Translations under genes and position numbers: made by a program | Notes under the pieces: generated by a model | What the model saw: only the letters and a program-made list of their open reading frames with translations | Databases searched by the model: none | Told to the model about the DNA's origin: nothing | In this document: one piece after another, positions 54,779 to 63,922 of the stretch | How positions within the stretch are numbered: position 1 is the first letter of the stretch | How the letters are laid out: every line of letters begins with the position of its first letter | Source: Polyangiaceae bacterium | GTDB taxonomy: Bacteria; Myxococcota_A; Polyangia; Polyangiales; Polyangiaceae | Reading direction: 5' to 3' | DNA length: 64,000 nt | Assembly: GCA_947475525.1 (NCBI GenBank) | Contig: CANJMI010000019.1 | Span: 1-64,000, forward strand

Positions 54779-56964
54779 TCCTCGCCGCGCCAGCGCCCGC
54801 CACGTTCCAGAAGTTGCACCTGACTGTTCTTCGGTGCGGCGCCGCTTTCGGCAAGGACCTTTCGCCAGGTTCCATCCGCCTCGAGGCTTCTGGCTTTCGC
54901 TGAGTCGGCGAGGTGAGGCAGCAGCACGTCGTCGCGTAGCGCGGTCCGCAGGCGGACGTCTTCTACTGGAAACAAGGCCTCGACGCGTCGGTCGAGGTTG
55001 CGGCCCATCATGTCGGCGCTGCCGAGCAGGAGGTCTTCCGCGCCGCCATTCCTGAAGTAGTAAATGCGCGCGTGTTCGAGGAAACGTCCGACGAGCGAGG
55101 TTACGCGGATGGTTTCCGATAAGCCCGGCACAAGCGGTCGCAAACAGCAAATACCTCGGATTTGCAGGTCGATCTTCACGCCGGCTTGCGATGCGCCGTA
55201 GAGCGCGTCGATGATCGCCCGGTCGGTGAGCGCGTTGCACTTGAAGATGATGTGGCCGTCATTCGAAGCCCGCTGTACCGCAATTTCGCGTTCGATCCGT
55301 TTGATCAACTCGTCCCGCAGCGCGACGGGTGCAACGAGCAGTTTGCGGTAGTCACGCTTGCGTGAAATTCCGGTGAGGGCGTTGAAGAGGTCCGATACGT
55401 CATCGGCGATCTCGGGGTCGCTCGTGAAGAGCCCGACGTCGGTATACGAGCGCGCCGTGATCGGATTGTAGTTGCCGGTTGCGATGTGCACGTAGCGTCG
55501 AATCCCATCGGCTTCGCGGCGTACGACGAGGCATACCTTGGCGTGGGTCTTCAGGCCGACCACGCCGTATACGACGTGGACGCCGGCCCGTTCGAGTGCC
55601 TTCGCCCAAGTGATGTTGTTGACCTCGTCAAAGCGCGCCTTCAGCTCGACGAGCACCGCGACCTGCTTGTCCGCATCGCGCGCGTGCATCAACGCCTCGA
55701 CGATCGGGCTATTGGGCCCGACCCGATAGAGCGTCTGCTTTATGGCAATGACGTTCGGATCGCGCGCGGCATCGCGGATGAAATTCACCACGGGCGCGAA
55801 GCTGTCGTAGGGATGGTAGACGAGCAGGTTTTTCCTGCGGATGACGGAGAAGATGCTCTCTTCGGTCGTCAGTGCCGGTGGCATCATCGGCAAGAACGCC
55901 GGGAACTTGAGCTCGGCGCGTTCGACCTTCATCAATCCCGAAAGGTCCGCGATGCCGATAGGGCCGGGCGTTCGGTAGATCTGGTAAGGCTTCAGTCGCA
56001 GGTTCTGAACGAGGACATCCTCGATGCTCCGCGGCATCGCTTCGTCGAGTTCGAGCCGGACGGTGCTGCCAAATCGGCGCTCGGCGACGTACTCGCTCAT
56101 TGCCGAAAGAAGGTCCGAGGCCTCGTCCTCTTCGATGTCCATGTCGGCGTCACGCGTGATGCGGAACGGGTGGACCGCCATGACGTCGACGCCCGGGAAG
56201 AGCAGATCGAGGTTCGCGGCGATGACCTCCTCGAGCCACACGAAATTTGCCGCTTTGATCTCCTCGAGGCCGAGGCGCTCGTAAGCGTCGGCGCTCTCTT
56301 CATCGGGAATGCGCAGCAGCCTCGACAAATTCGGGGGGACCTTGATGCGTGCGAACCGTTCCCCGAGCACCGGATCCTTGACCACCACCGCGAGGTTGAT
56401 GCTCAGGTTCGAGATGTGCGGAAAAGGGTGCCCCGGATCGAAGACGATCGGCGTGAGGACGGGGAAGACCTCGCGGGTGAAGTAGTTCCGAAGGAGCTTT
56501 CGCTGTTTGCCTTTGAGGTCGCTGTACGCGAGCACGTTGATGCCCGCTTCGCGGAGCAACGGGCACAAATCATCACTCCAGCAGGCGTACGCGCGCTTGA
56601 GGGTTGGGATGAGCTCGTGACGGATCGACGCGAGCTGTTCGCCCGGGGTCATGGCGTCCGGAGGTGCTTCGAGCACGCCAGCCGTGAGCTGACGGCGTAG
56701 GCCAGAGACGCGAATCATGAAAAATTCGTCGAGGTTGCTCCCGAAGATGGAGAGGAACCGCACGCGCTCGAGCAGGGGGATTGTCGGGTCGAGGGCTTCC
56801 TCGAGGACCCGCTCGTTGAACTTCAGCCAGGAGAGCTCTCGATTGATGTAGCGCGAGCGGCTATCGAGCGACGCCGAACCAAGCGTGCGAGGCTCGAAGC
56901 CTGCCGAAGACGGCGGCGGTTCCGGGGTCGAATCCCGCTTCATTGTGGTTTTATCTTTCGCCAT
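54775..56964 (-). CDS. ppk: Polyphosphate kinase (Ppk1)
   Basis: 729 residues from ATG 56964. The N-terminal domain has RYINRELSWLKFNERVLEEA. The phosphorylated active-site histidine is His474 in GLKTHAKVCLV, and the second conserved histidine region reads HIATGNYNP. It makes long-chain polyphosphate from ATP. The start is fixed by TGATG coupling: the stop of the upstream Cys-rich lipoprotein and the ATG share bases 56964. It is followed by hemY with an ATGA overlap. Confidence 0.95.
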   Translation of the reverse strand: MAKDKTTMKRDSTPEPPPSSAGFEPRTLGSASLDSRSRYINRELSWLKFNERVLEEALDPTIPLLERVRFLSIFGSNLDEFFMIRVSGLRRQLTAGVLEAPPDAMTPGEQLASIRHELIPTLKRAYACWSDDLCPLLREAGINVLAYSDLKGKQRKLLRNYFTREVFPVLTPIVFDPGHPFPHISNLSINLAVVVKDPVLGERFARIKVPPNLSRLLRIPDEESADAYERLGLEEIKAANFVWLEEVIAANLDLLFPGVDVMAVHPFRITRDADMDIEEDEASDLLSAMSEYVAERRFGSTVRLELDEAMPRSIEDVLVQNLRLKPYQIYRTPGPIGIADLSGLMKVERAELKFPAFLPMMPPALTTEESIFSVIRRKNLLVYHPYDSFAPVVNFIRDAARDPNVIAIKQTLYRVGPNSPIVEALMHARDADKQVAVLVELKARFDEVNNITWAKALERAGVHVVYGVVGLKTHAKVCLVVRREADGIRRYVHIATGNYNPITARSYTDVGLFTSDPEIADDVSDLFNALTGISRKRDYRKLLVAPVALRDELIKRIEREIAVQRASNDGHIIFKCNALTDRAIIDALYGASQAGVKIDLQIRGICCLRPLVPGLSETIRVTSLVGRFLEHARIYYFRNGGAEDLLLGSADMMGRNLDRRVEALFPVEDVRLRTALRDDVLLPHLADSAKARSLEADGTWRKVLAESGAAPKNSQVQLLERGGRWRGEE

Positions 56965-57797
56965 CAATCGCATGGCTTAGGCGGGCATGCCTTGTTGCAC
57001 GTGAGTGTTTTTCCGTCGGGACAAAGCTCGATGTTCTCAAGAAAACAGCTCAAGTTGCAGCTCGGAGTGCCGGGTTCACCTTGGCCGTTGCAGTCGAGTG
57101 CGCAGCTCGCATTGTCGAGGCACGCGACGGAGCATGGCGGTGTCGTGCACCGGAACGTGCAGGTGCTACCGCCCGAACAGGTGCACTTCTCTTTGCCTTT
57201 TGGGCTCGCGGCGCACTCCGATTCGCAGATCGAGCCGCCCTGGCAATTTACCTTGCAGGCCGCGGACGAGCAGCGAAACCGGCAGGTCGCGTTGCTGCAG
57301 AAACAGTCGTCGCATTTCGCATCGCACGCGCTCTTCGCGCCGCACGATGTCTCGCAAGCGCCTTGCGGGCACGCGAAGCCGCACGTGCATCCACTCGGGC
57401 AGAAACAGAACGGATCGGACGCGTCGCCGCAAGCAGACTCGCAGCAGGCTCCTTCGCCGCACGAGGCACAGTCCGTGCTGCATCCCCCACCCACGCCAAC
57501 GAGGTTGGAGCCTGTGCTCGTGGCGGAGGACGTTGGGCAGGAGCCTCCGTTGCCGCCTGCGGATGCGACCCCGCCACTTCCGCCGGTCGATGCGTTACCG
57601 CCAGTTGCCCCGGCACCACCAGTTGCTCCGGCGCCGCCAGCTCCCCCGGTCGAGCTCGACTGGGCCACGCCGACTCTGGTGCCACGGTCGTCAAGTGCGC
57701 AGCTCGCCGCGACGAGCGTCGCCACACTCAGCGAAGCTACTCCGAAGAGCGTCAGCGGGCGGTGACGACGGACGAGTCTCGAAAAAAATCGCAACAC
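56964..57797 (-). CDS. Cys-rich lipoprotein upstream of ppk
   Basis: 277 residues from GTG 57797; the longer frame would overlap the next gene's end. The N-terminal region has an arginine-rich start and a hydrophobic stretch ending VATLVAASC. A Gly/Ala/Ser linker follows, then a mature domain of about 190 residues with more than 35 cysteines in repeated motifs such as CTCGFACPQGAC, CRFRCSSAACKVNC and CTFRCTTPPC. It is likely a disulfide-stabilised surface protein. Its coupling to ppk (TGATG) is notable since the two functions are not obviously related. Start is uncertain. Confidence 0.72.
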   Translation of the reverse strand: MLRFFSRLVRRHRPLTLFGVASLSVATLVAASCALDDRGTRVGVAQSSSTGGAGGAGATGGAGATGGNASTGGSGGVASAGGNGGSCPTSSATSTGSNLVGVGGGCSTDCASCGEGACCESACGDASDPFCFCPSGCTCGFACPQGACETSCGAKSACDAKCDDCFCSNATCRFRCSSAACKVNCQGGSICESECAASPKGKEKCTCSGGSTCTFRCTTPPCSVACLDNASCALDCNGQGEPGTPSCNLSCFLENIELCPDGKTLTCNKACPPKPCD

Positions 57798-57864
57798 GTT
57801 GACGAGAAAAGCATACGCGAGCGATCCCGACCGGGCGAAGAAACGCGCGGACCTGTGAGGGCGT

Positions 57865-59739
57865 TCAGCGGCTCGGAGTCGCCCGTTCGAAGGCCTCCCA
57901 AGCCCAATCGAAGCAGGCCTCGAGGGCTCGTGCTTTGCCGATTCCGTTACAGAGCGGGCTTGTCGCCATGGTGCCTCGCAGCGTGGCTCGCAGCGCCGCG
58001 AGCTCGAGGTGGCCCGAGGGACTCGCGAGGTCTGCGGCACGCTCGAGCAGCGTCGTTTCGTCGCCCACCGCAAACCGCTCGAGGCCAACTTGGCTGAGGA
58101 GGCTCAACGCGACGCGTGAGACATGGCTCTCGCCGACGAGACTGAGCACCGGCACCCCCATCCAGAGCGCTTCGCAGGTGGTCGTGGTCCCGTGGTACGG
58201 AAAGGCGTCGAGGATGACGTCGACCTCGGCGTGATCGGCGAGGTGCGAGCCGTGGCTGTAGGTCGAGCCGCGGAGCGTGACCCGCGCGGCTGCGATGCCC
58301 TGTCGTTCGAACCAGCCGCGGTATTGCGCCGCGGTGCTTGGATCCGTCAGCGTCGGAAACTTCATGTACATGCGCGAGCTCGGGATCGCCCGGAGGAGTC
58401 TGGCCCATCGCGCGACCACGGTCTCGCTCACCTTCGATGTGTTGTTGAATGAGCCGAAAGTGAGGTGACCCGAACGTGCGGCAGGCCCGCTCGTGACCGG
58501 AGGCGCATCTTGGGGCGGCTCGTAACAATGCAAGCCTCCGAGGACGTGAAGCAGCGTTTCGCTGTGAAAAGCCTCGCTCCCGGGTGGGTCGCACCATCGG
58601 TCCGTCAGGCGGTAGCCGATCGCGGCAACGCCGGTCGTGTCTGGGTAACCGAGGTAGCTCATCTGCACCGGTGCCGGGTTGCGTGCGAGCGCGCTCAGGC
58701 GGTTGCCGGCGGTGTGCCCGGCGAGATCGACGAGCACGTCGATGCCGTCGGCACGAATGCGATCGACGAGCGCGTCGTCCCCGAGGGCGAACACGTTGCA
58801 CCACGAATCGCACGTCGCTCCAAGGCGAGCGGTCATCGCGTCTTCGACCTGAACGCTGGCATAGCCGTGGATCTCAAAGCGGCTGCGGTCATGCGCTTGC
58901 AAAAGCGGAGCGATGAAGAAGGCAACGGCGTGACTTCGAAAGTCAGGCGAGACGTAGCCAATGCGCAGCTTCTCTCGGCGCGTTCGCCCACGGTGAACGC
59001 CGGCAGGTGCTCGGTCGACGCCGCGCATACGAGCCCAGCGCAGGTGGTGCCCGAAGATGTCGGCACGGCTCGGCCTTTCGGGATAGTGCAACGTCATCAG
59101 CAAGTTCGAGTGCCACGACGGGTCGCTGCCGTGGTTCGTGATGCCGCTGACGAGGTGAGGGAGGGCTTCGATGGCTCGTCCGCGCCTCGTCAGGGCGTTG
59201 GCGAGGTTCACGTGGGCGCCAGGATCGCTCGGTGAAAGAGCCAGCGCACGCCGTAAGGTGGCTTCGGCATCGCCGAGTCGGCCCGCGTCGACCAACATCG
59301 CGCCGAAATTTCCGAGGGCTGAGACATTCGCCGGATCGACCGCGAGCGCGCGCTCATAGAGGCTCCGGGCGCGGTCGTAGTGGTGCCGTGTTGCGCACAC
59401 GAGCGCCCAATTGTTGAGTGCAGCCACGTGCCGCTCGTCTCGTGCGATCGCCTGCCCATAGGCTCGCTCGGCGTCATCCATTCGCCCGAGTGCGGCGTAC
59501 GCGACGCCCAGTTGGCTCCATGCGTTCGTGTGCTCTGGGGCAAGGGCGAGGGCCTGCTCGAGGAGCCGGACGGCCTCTTCGGGGTGGCCAAGCGTGGTCC
59601 GCACCGCTGCGAGGTTCACGTAGAGCGCGGGCTGGTCGGGCTGACCGACGAGCAAGTCTCGATAGCCTGTCTCGGCGCGCGCCAAGTCGCCGTCGCGATG
59701 GGCGCTGAGCGCTGCCTGAAAACGCTGGTCGTCGTCCAC
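57865..59739 (-). CDS. TPR protein with O-GlcNAc-transferase-like (GT41) domain
   Basis: 624 residues from GTG 59739; an upstream in-frame TTG at 59817 is less likely. The N-terminal 230 residues hold six or so TPR repeats (for example AWSQLGVAYAALGRMDDAERAYGQA, written here as the first and last parts AWSQLGVAYAALG and RMDDAERAYGQA). The C-terminal 390 residues match GT41 (SPINDLY/OGT-like): LRIGYVSPDFRSH, LVDLAGHTAGNRL, SFNNTSKVS and the hallmark FPYHGTTTTCEALWMGVPV. It probably attaches N-acetylglucosamine or another sugar to proteins. Substrate unknown. It lies 67 bases upstream of the Cys-rich lipoprotein. Confidence 0.93.
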   Translation of the reverse strand: MDDDQRFQAALSAHRDGDLARAETGYRDLLVGQPDQPALYVNLAAVRTTLGHPEEAVRLLEQALALAPEHTNAWSQLGVAYAALGRMDDAERAYGQAIARDERHVAALNNWALVCATRHHYDRARSLYERALAVDPANVSALGNFGAMLVDAGRLGDAEATLRRALALSPSDPGAHVNLANALTRRGRAIEALPHLVSGITNHGSDPSWHSNLLMTLHYPERPSRADIFGHHLRWARMRGVDRAPAGVHRGRTRREKLRIGYVSPDFRSHAVAFFIAPLLQAHDRSRFEIHGYASVQVEDAMTARLGATCDSWCNVFALGDDALVDRIRADGIDVLVDLAGHTAGNRLSALARNPAPVQMSYLGYPDTTGVAAIGYRLTDRWCDPPGSEAFHSETLLHVLGGLHCYEPPQDAPPVTSGPAARSGHLTFGSFNNTSKVSETVVARWARLLRAIPSSRMYMKFPTLTDPSTAAQYRGWFERQGIAAARVTLRGSTYSHGSHLADHAEVDVILDAFPYHGTTTTCEALWMGVPVLSLVGESHVSRVALSLLSQVGLERFAVGDETTLLERAADLASPSGHLELAALRATLRGTMATSPLCNGIGKARALEACFDWAWEAFERATPSR

Positions 59740-59846
59740 GCAGCACGAGGTGTACTCGCTCTCGCCGGTCGGTAGAAGCGTCGTTTCGACGCCGAGGCAG
59801 AGCCCGATTGCGCCCAACCGAGGACCATTGGTATGCCTGCTGGCCG

Positions 59847-60326
59847 ATGCTCTCCATGCGTGCAGCCGGCCCGGATGACGCCGCCCTTATCCACGGTTTC
59901 GTGGTGGCGCTGGCGGAGTACGAGCGTGAGCCCGCTGCCGTCGAGGTGACGCCGGACATGCTCCGCGAGCAGCTCGCATCGCAGGCCCCGCCCTTCGAGT
60001 GCGTGATCGCCGAAGTCGACGGCTCCCCTGCCGGATTTGCCCTGTTTTTCCACACTTATTCCACGTGGCGTGGAAAGCGGGGCTTGTGGCTCGAAGATCT
60101 TTTCGTCCTGCCTTCGCGGCGTCGGCACGGTGTCGGGAAGGCCTTGCTCGCGCACCTTGCGGCGATCGCATGCGAGCGGGGTTGTGCGCGGGTCGAGTGG
60201 TCGGTTCTCGACTGGAATCGGCTGGCGATCGAGTTTTACGAGCGCCTTGGAGCGCACCCCCAGGATGAGTGGACCACTTACCGAATCAGCGACGCGGCGC
60301 TTCTGCGTCTCGCCGATGGTGCCTGA
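59847..60326 (+). CDS. GNAT acetyltransferase, diamine/spermidine-acetyltransferase-like
   Basis: 159 residues from ATG 59847 (a start at 59856 is also possible). The GNAT core is visible: LWLEDLFVLPSRRRHGVGKALLAHL contains the acetyl-CoA loop R/Q-x-x-G-x-G/A (RRHGVGKA), quoted in parts LWLEDLFVLPS and RRHGVGKALL. The following VEWSVLDWN and AIEFYERLGA match the SAT1-like subfamily that acetylates polyamines or thialysine. Substrate undecided. It is divergently transcribed from the OGT-like gene, and the next gene follows after 15 bases. Confidence 0.9.
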   Translation: MLSMRAAGPDDAALIHGFVVALAEYEREPAAVEVTPDMLREQLASQAPPFECVIAEVDGSPAGFALFFHTYSTWRGKRGLWLEDLFVLPSRRRHGVGKALLAHLAAIACERGCARVEWSVLDWNRLAIEFYERLGAHPQDEWTTYRISDAALLRLADGA

Positions 60327-60341
60327 ATCACGAGAACGTCA

Positions 60342-61544
60342 ATGGTGAACCCGTTTCCTTATCGGACTCAATGCGACCGGCCCTTCGAATTGGTCGAGGT
60401 CGAGCCGCGTGGCGAGTTGCTGCCCGAGAACCTGAGAGACCGCGTGCTCATCTTCACCGTCCACGACGGCGATTGGATCCCGCCTCAGTTTTTGATGGCG
60501 CCGGATGGGACCCCCCGTGTCGAGCCAAAGGCCTTCCACGACCGCTACGTCTCGGAGCGCGATTGGGGCGCGAATCTCGTTGCTCGCTCGATCGCAAGTT
60601 CGCTCGGCTTGCGAGGCTACGCTCGCTGCAACGTCGCGCGCGTCCTTCTCGACTTCAACCGATTCCCCGGCAGCACCTCGCCTGGTAACCGCGATCCGCT
60701 CGAGCGCCTCGCGATCAATGATCCCTTCTCCTCGTTGCTCGACCACCAGGAAAAAATGGAGGTTTTAGGCCTCTACGACCGAGTCTCGGATCTCTTTGAA
60801 GAGCATTGGTTGAGCGGCAACCTCCTGATGCTCGGCGTGCACACCTACGATGCGCGGAACGCGAGCCAAACGACCCGCCCCGATTTAAGCCTCGTCACGT
60901 GTTCCGCCACCTACCTTCGCGAGTCGCGCATGCCTTACGGCGTGTTCGACCCGATGTATTCCGACGTGCTCGCCGAATCGACCTGCAGCCGAGTCCTCCG
61001 CGATCGCGTGTCGCTCGATCTCGAGCGCGCCCGTTTTCGCGTGCTCCACAACCACCCCTACGCGCTCCCCGAGGGCAGCGTCGAGGTGCGCGCGCAGGTT
61101 TGGTATTTCTTCGACTACCTACGTCGCCGTTACACCCAAGCGTGTCCGGAGACGCGCGACTGCCCCGCCCACGAGATGGTGTGGTCGATGCTACTCAACA
61201 CCAACTTGCGTATCCACGAGGCGGAGACCCTACGCAGTTACCTCCACCGGTTCCGTCGGCTACCCGATGGCGAGGCCGAGGCTTACCGGGCGGCCCAGGT
61301 CGCCTACGATCGCGTGCGTGCGTTCCTCGACGCGAGCACCGTCCTCAATGATTACCGTCGCTCCCGGGAGCGCCCGAGTTGCATGGCGATCGAGGTGCGA
61401 AAAGATCTCGTCAACGATCTCGATCCCACGACACACCACCCCGGCCCGCTCACCGCGAAGAACGAACAGCGAGCGGCCCGCATCGGCGAGGTGATCGCGG
61501 GTTCGATTCGAACGTACTTCGATCAAGACCGCTCGATCGGCTGA
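60342..61544 (+). CDS. N-formylglutamate amidohydrolase-like protein
   Basis: 400 residues. VHDGDWIPP (40-48), VLLDFNRFPG (101-110), GVHTYD (165-170) and NHPYALPEGS-type segments resemble the pfam05013 superfamily of N-formylglutamate amidohydrolases, which are zinc-dependent. The chain is longer than the usual 260-300 residues and has a helical C-terminal extension of more than 100 residues. Zinc-binding residues (His41, Asp/His in VHDGD, His167) are plausible but not confirmed. Whether it acts on formylglutamate or another N-acyl compound is unknown. It is downstream of the GNAT gene on the same strand. Confidence 0.65.
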   Translation: MVNPFPYRTQCDRPFELVEVEPRGELLPENLRDRVLIFTVHDGDWIPPQFLMAPDGTPRVEPKAFHDRYVSERDWGANLVARSIASSLGLRGYARCNVARVLLDFNRFPGSTSPGNRDPLERLAINDPFSSLLDHQEKMEVLGLYDRVSDLFEEHWLSGNLLMLGVHTYDARNASQTTRPDLSLVTCSATYLRESRMPYGVFDPMYSDVLAESTCSRVLRDRVSLDLERARFRVLHNHPYALPEGSVEVRAQVWYFFDYLRRRYTQACPETRDCPAHEMVWSMLLNTNLRIHEAETLRSYLHRFRRLPDGEAEAYRAAQVAYDRVRAFLDASTVLNDYRRSRERPSCMAIEVRKDLVNDLDPTTHHPGPLTAKNEQRAARIGEVIAGSIRTYFDQDRSIG

Positions 61545-61557
61545 CCGTCGCTCGTCA

Positions 61558-62832
61558 TCAGAGCAAGAGCCCCGCCGCGGCCCCGAAGGTCGCGAGCAGG
61601 AGGAGAAGCCAAAGCGCGAGAGGTACTGGCTCGTCGAAAACGATGGCGACGGCCGGTGGGTCGCTCGTCGTCGGTAGTGAAGACAGGGTCACCGCCTGCG
61701 GCAGCGTATCCGTCTCGTGTCGCACGACGAGAATTGGTTCCTCGGGTGTGCCCGCGAGCTCGAGCGGCTCTGCGGTGAAGTCTGAAACCAGGTAGCTCGG
61801 TCGCGTCGCCTCGCGGCTCTCCAGGGGGGCCGTGCTCGCACGCTCCGTGGCAATGGCTGCCTTTCGAGGAGGCTCGGGCGGTGCACCTGCGGCGGGGAGC
61901 GGAGCCTTCTTCGCAAGGTCGGGGCGCACGGCGCGAGTCGTGGGCCGCTCGTCTTCCGTTACGAAGGGCGCGACGAGCTCGCTGAAGCTCTCGGCCATCG
62001 CTTTTGCCGACGGGAAACGATCCGCTGCGTGCAGCGCGAGCGCCTTGCGGAACCAGCCATCGAGCACGTCGGGCAGGTCGGAGCGCTTTCGCTTAACCGG
62101 AGTCGGTCCCTTTTCGGCGCGGCGCCAAATCGTCGGGGAATCGCCCATCGGGAACGGCAAGTCCCCCGTGAGCGCGAAGTAAGCGACCATGCCGAGCGAG
62201 AAGAGATCGGAGCGAAAGTCCACGTCTCGTGACGAGATCGACTGCTCGGGGCTCATGAACTCGGGCGTCCCGATCACGATGCCCGATTTGGTCATCGTGA
62301 CGGCTCGCTGCGAAGTGCGCCCTCGGCTGCTGCCGACCTGCGTCAGTTTCGCGATGCCAAAATCGAGAACCTTCACCAGGAACTCCCTCGACTCGATGAG
62401 GAAGATGTTGTCGGGCTTGATGTCCCGGTGAACGATTCCGAGAGCGTGGGCGCGTTCGAGCACGCTCGCGACTTGGTCCATGATCGCCACGGTCTCGTGA
62501 AGGGTCAACGCCCCCGTCGCGATCACGGCGCGGGCGACGTCGATGCCCTCCAGCAGCTCCATCACGATGTAGGGCGTCCCGTCGGGGGTCGTTCCGTTGC
62601 CAAAAATCTCGACGACGTTGCGACTTCCGATGCGGGCACCAATGCTCGCTTCGCGCGACATGCGCTGGTGCCAGGTCGGGTCGCTGTCGGCGATCTCGCG
62701 CGAGAGAAATTTAACCGCGACCGTGCGCTCGAGGCTCGTGTGTCTTGCCGACCACACGGCCGAGGTCCCACCCTCCCCAATGCACTCGATCAGCGTGAAC
62801 TGCTCGATGGTTGCACCCGGGACCAGTTCCAT
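61558..62832 (-). CDS. Membrane-anchored Ser/Thr protein kinase
   Basis: 424 residues. The kinase domain (about 12-285) has glycine loop IGEGGTSAVW, Lys41 in VAVKF, the catalytic loop HRDIKPDN (135-142), DFG (157-159) and the activation-segment end GTPEFMSPEQ. A Pro/Ala-rich region follows, and the last 25 residues (LALWLLLLLATFGAAAGLLL) are a transmembrane anchor, giving a tail-anchored kinase with no external sensor. Such Hanks-type kinases are abundant in myxobacteria. It is convergent with the amidohydrolase-like gene and divergent from the next lipoprotein. Confidence 0.95.
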   Translation of the reverse strand: MELVPGATIEQFTLIECIGEGGTSAVWSARHTSLERTVAVKFLSREIADSDPTWHQRMSREASIGARIGSRNVVEIFGNGTTPDGTPYIVMELLEGIDVARAVIATGALTLHETVAIMDQVASVLERAHALGIVHRDIKPDNIFLIESREFLVKVLDFGIAKLTQVGSSRGRTSQRAVTMTKSGIVIGTPEFMSPEQSISSRDVDFRSDLFSLGMVAYFALTGDLPFPMGDSPTIWRRAEKGPTPVKRKRSDLPDVLDGWFRKALALHAADRFPSAKAMAESFSELVAPFVTEDERPTTRAVRPDLAKKAPLPAAGAPPEPPRKAAIATERASTAPLESREATRPSYLVSDFTAEPLELAGTPEEPILVVRHETDTLPQAVTLSSLPTTSDPPAVAIVFDEPVPLALWLLLLLATFGAAAGLLL

Positions 62833-63005
62833 AGCGACGCGCACGATAGCGCAGTCCTGTGAACAGGGCGATGGCGTGTCCAAGGGGTGGACCCTTCTCG
62901 GTTCGCGGTCGTCGTTCGGCACTCGGTGTAGGCTGCGCCATGCGCCTCGCATCCGCGCATTCGCCCAGTTCACCTGGGCCTCTTTCACCTACTATGGGAT
63001 TCCCG

Positions 63006-63632
63006 ATGGGCACGAGCTTTCGTTTTGCACGCCACGTCGCTCGGTGCCTCCTCATCGCTTGGGTTGTGACCGCGTGCTCACGTCGCGCGCCCGAGCCCGA
63101 GCCTTCGCCTGAGCGTTCGGCCGCCGCCGCCGTTCCCGCCTCCTTGACCTGGGTCCCACCGGCCTACTGGTCGCTCCAGAAGTCTGCGGAAAAGGGGCTC
63201 TATCGAGCGAAATACACTGTCCCCGCCCAGGGAAACGCTGCGAATCCGGCGGAAGTTCTCGTCACCCGCATCGGCAACGGCGACGCCTCGGAGCTCGATG
63301 CTTCGCTCGCCGAGCTCGAGCGAGATTTCGACGGACCGCGAGCGGGCACGCCGGCGCGGCGGGTTCGCCAGGTACGCGGCTTCGAGCTGCGGGAGCTCGA
63401 GCTCGCGGGTACTTACAAGTTTCCGATGGGACCGCGGGTCAAACAGCGGGCCGTCGCTCAAGTGATGCAGGAAAGGTGGCGGGCCATCGGCGTCGGCGTC
63501 CGTACACCGAGCGGGGAGTTGTGGTTCTTCCGGCTTGTCGGCCCGGACGACGCGGTGCAAGCAGCGCGCTCGCCATTTCTCGTGATGCTCGAGGCCGTCG
63601 ATGCACCCGCCATGCCGGCTTCGCCCCCGTGA
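63006..63632 (+). CDS. Predicted lipoprotein with alpha/beta body
   Basis: 208 residues from ATG 63006 (one at 62994 is also in frame). The signal MGTSFRFARHVARCLLIAWVVTAC ends in a lipobox (TAC). A Pro/Glu linker follows. The mature domain runs WVPPAYWSLQ, KYTVPAQG, EVLVTRIGNGD, ELERDFDG and WRAIGVGVRTPSGELWFFRLVGP, with the look of a small alpha/beta fold that senses or binds a partner. No family recognised. It is divergent from the kinase and is followed by a tiny membrane protein gene. Confidence 0.72.
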   Translation: MGTSFRFARHVARCLLIAWVVTACSRRAPEPEPSPERSAAAAVPASLTWVPPAYWSLQKSAEKGLYRAKYTVPAQGNAANPAEVLVTRIGNGDASELDASLAELERDFDGPRAGTPARRVRQVRGFELRELELAGTYKFPMGPRVKQRAVAQVMQERWRAIGVGVRTPSGELWFFRLVGPDDAVQAARSPFLVMLEAVDAPAMPASPP

Positions 63633-63677
63633 ATTCGGGAATGCGATTCTTGGCCCGTGGCGTTGCTCCGCCACACC

Positions 63678-63830
63678 ATGACACGAATGAAGTTTTCGCG
63701 CCGAACCGCAGCCACCCTTGTCGCCGCGCTCTTCGTCTTGGGCGGGCTCGTCCGCCTGGGCGTGGACACGCGTCGCGTCGAGGTGTCTTTGCCTGACGCC
63801 ATCGAGTCGCACGCCGCTCTGGCTCGTTAG
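63678..63830 (+). CDS. Small membrane protein, 50 residues
   Basis: A 50-residue frame from ATG 63678 (or MKFSRR at 63687) to TAG 63830. A basic N-terminus (MTRMKFSRR) is followed by one hydrophobic segment (TLVAALFVLGGLVRLGV), then a soluble tail ending SHAALAR. It begins 45 bases after the lipoprotein stop on the same strand, so the two may form one unit. Such a short frame has a fair chance of being accidental; codon bias and the coherent membrane segment favour it. Confidence 0.45.
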   Translation: MTRMKFSRRTAATLVAALFVLGGLVRLGVDTRRVEVSLPDAIESHAALAR

Positions 63831-63922
63831 AGCTCGCACGGGCACGGAGAGGGCGAGCGGGAGCGTCTCGCTTGTCAGCTAAGCGCGCGTGCGCCACGAT
63901 GCGACGTGGCCCCGAGGGAGCG

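Noticed and set aside
55486-56700. A 404-codon frame opposite ppk
   Set aside because: Same reason: Ppk1 motifs are clear on the other strand and the antisense product has no domain features.
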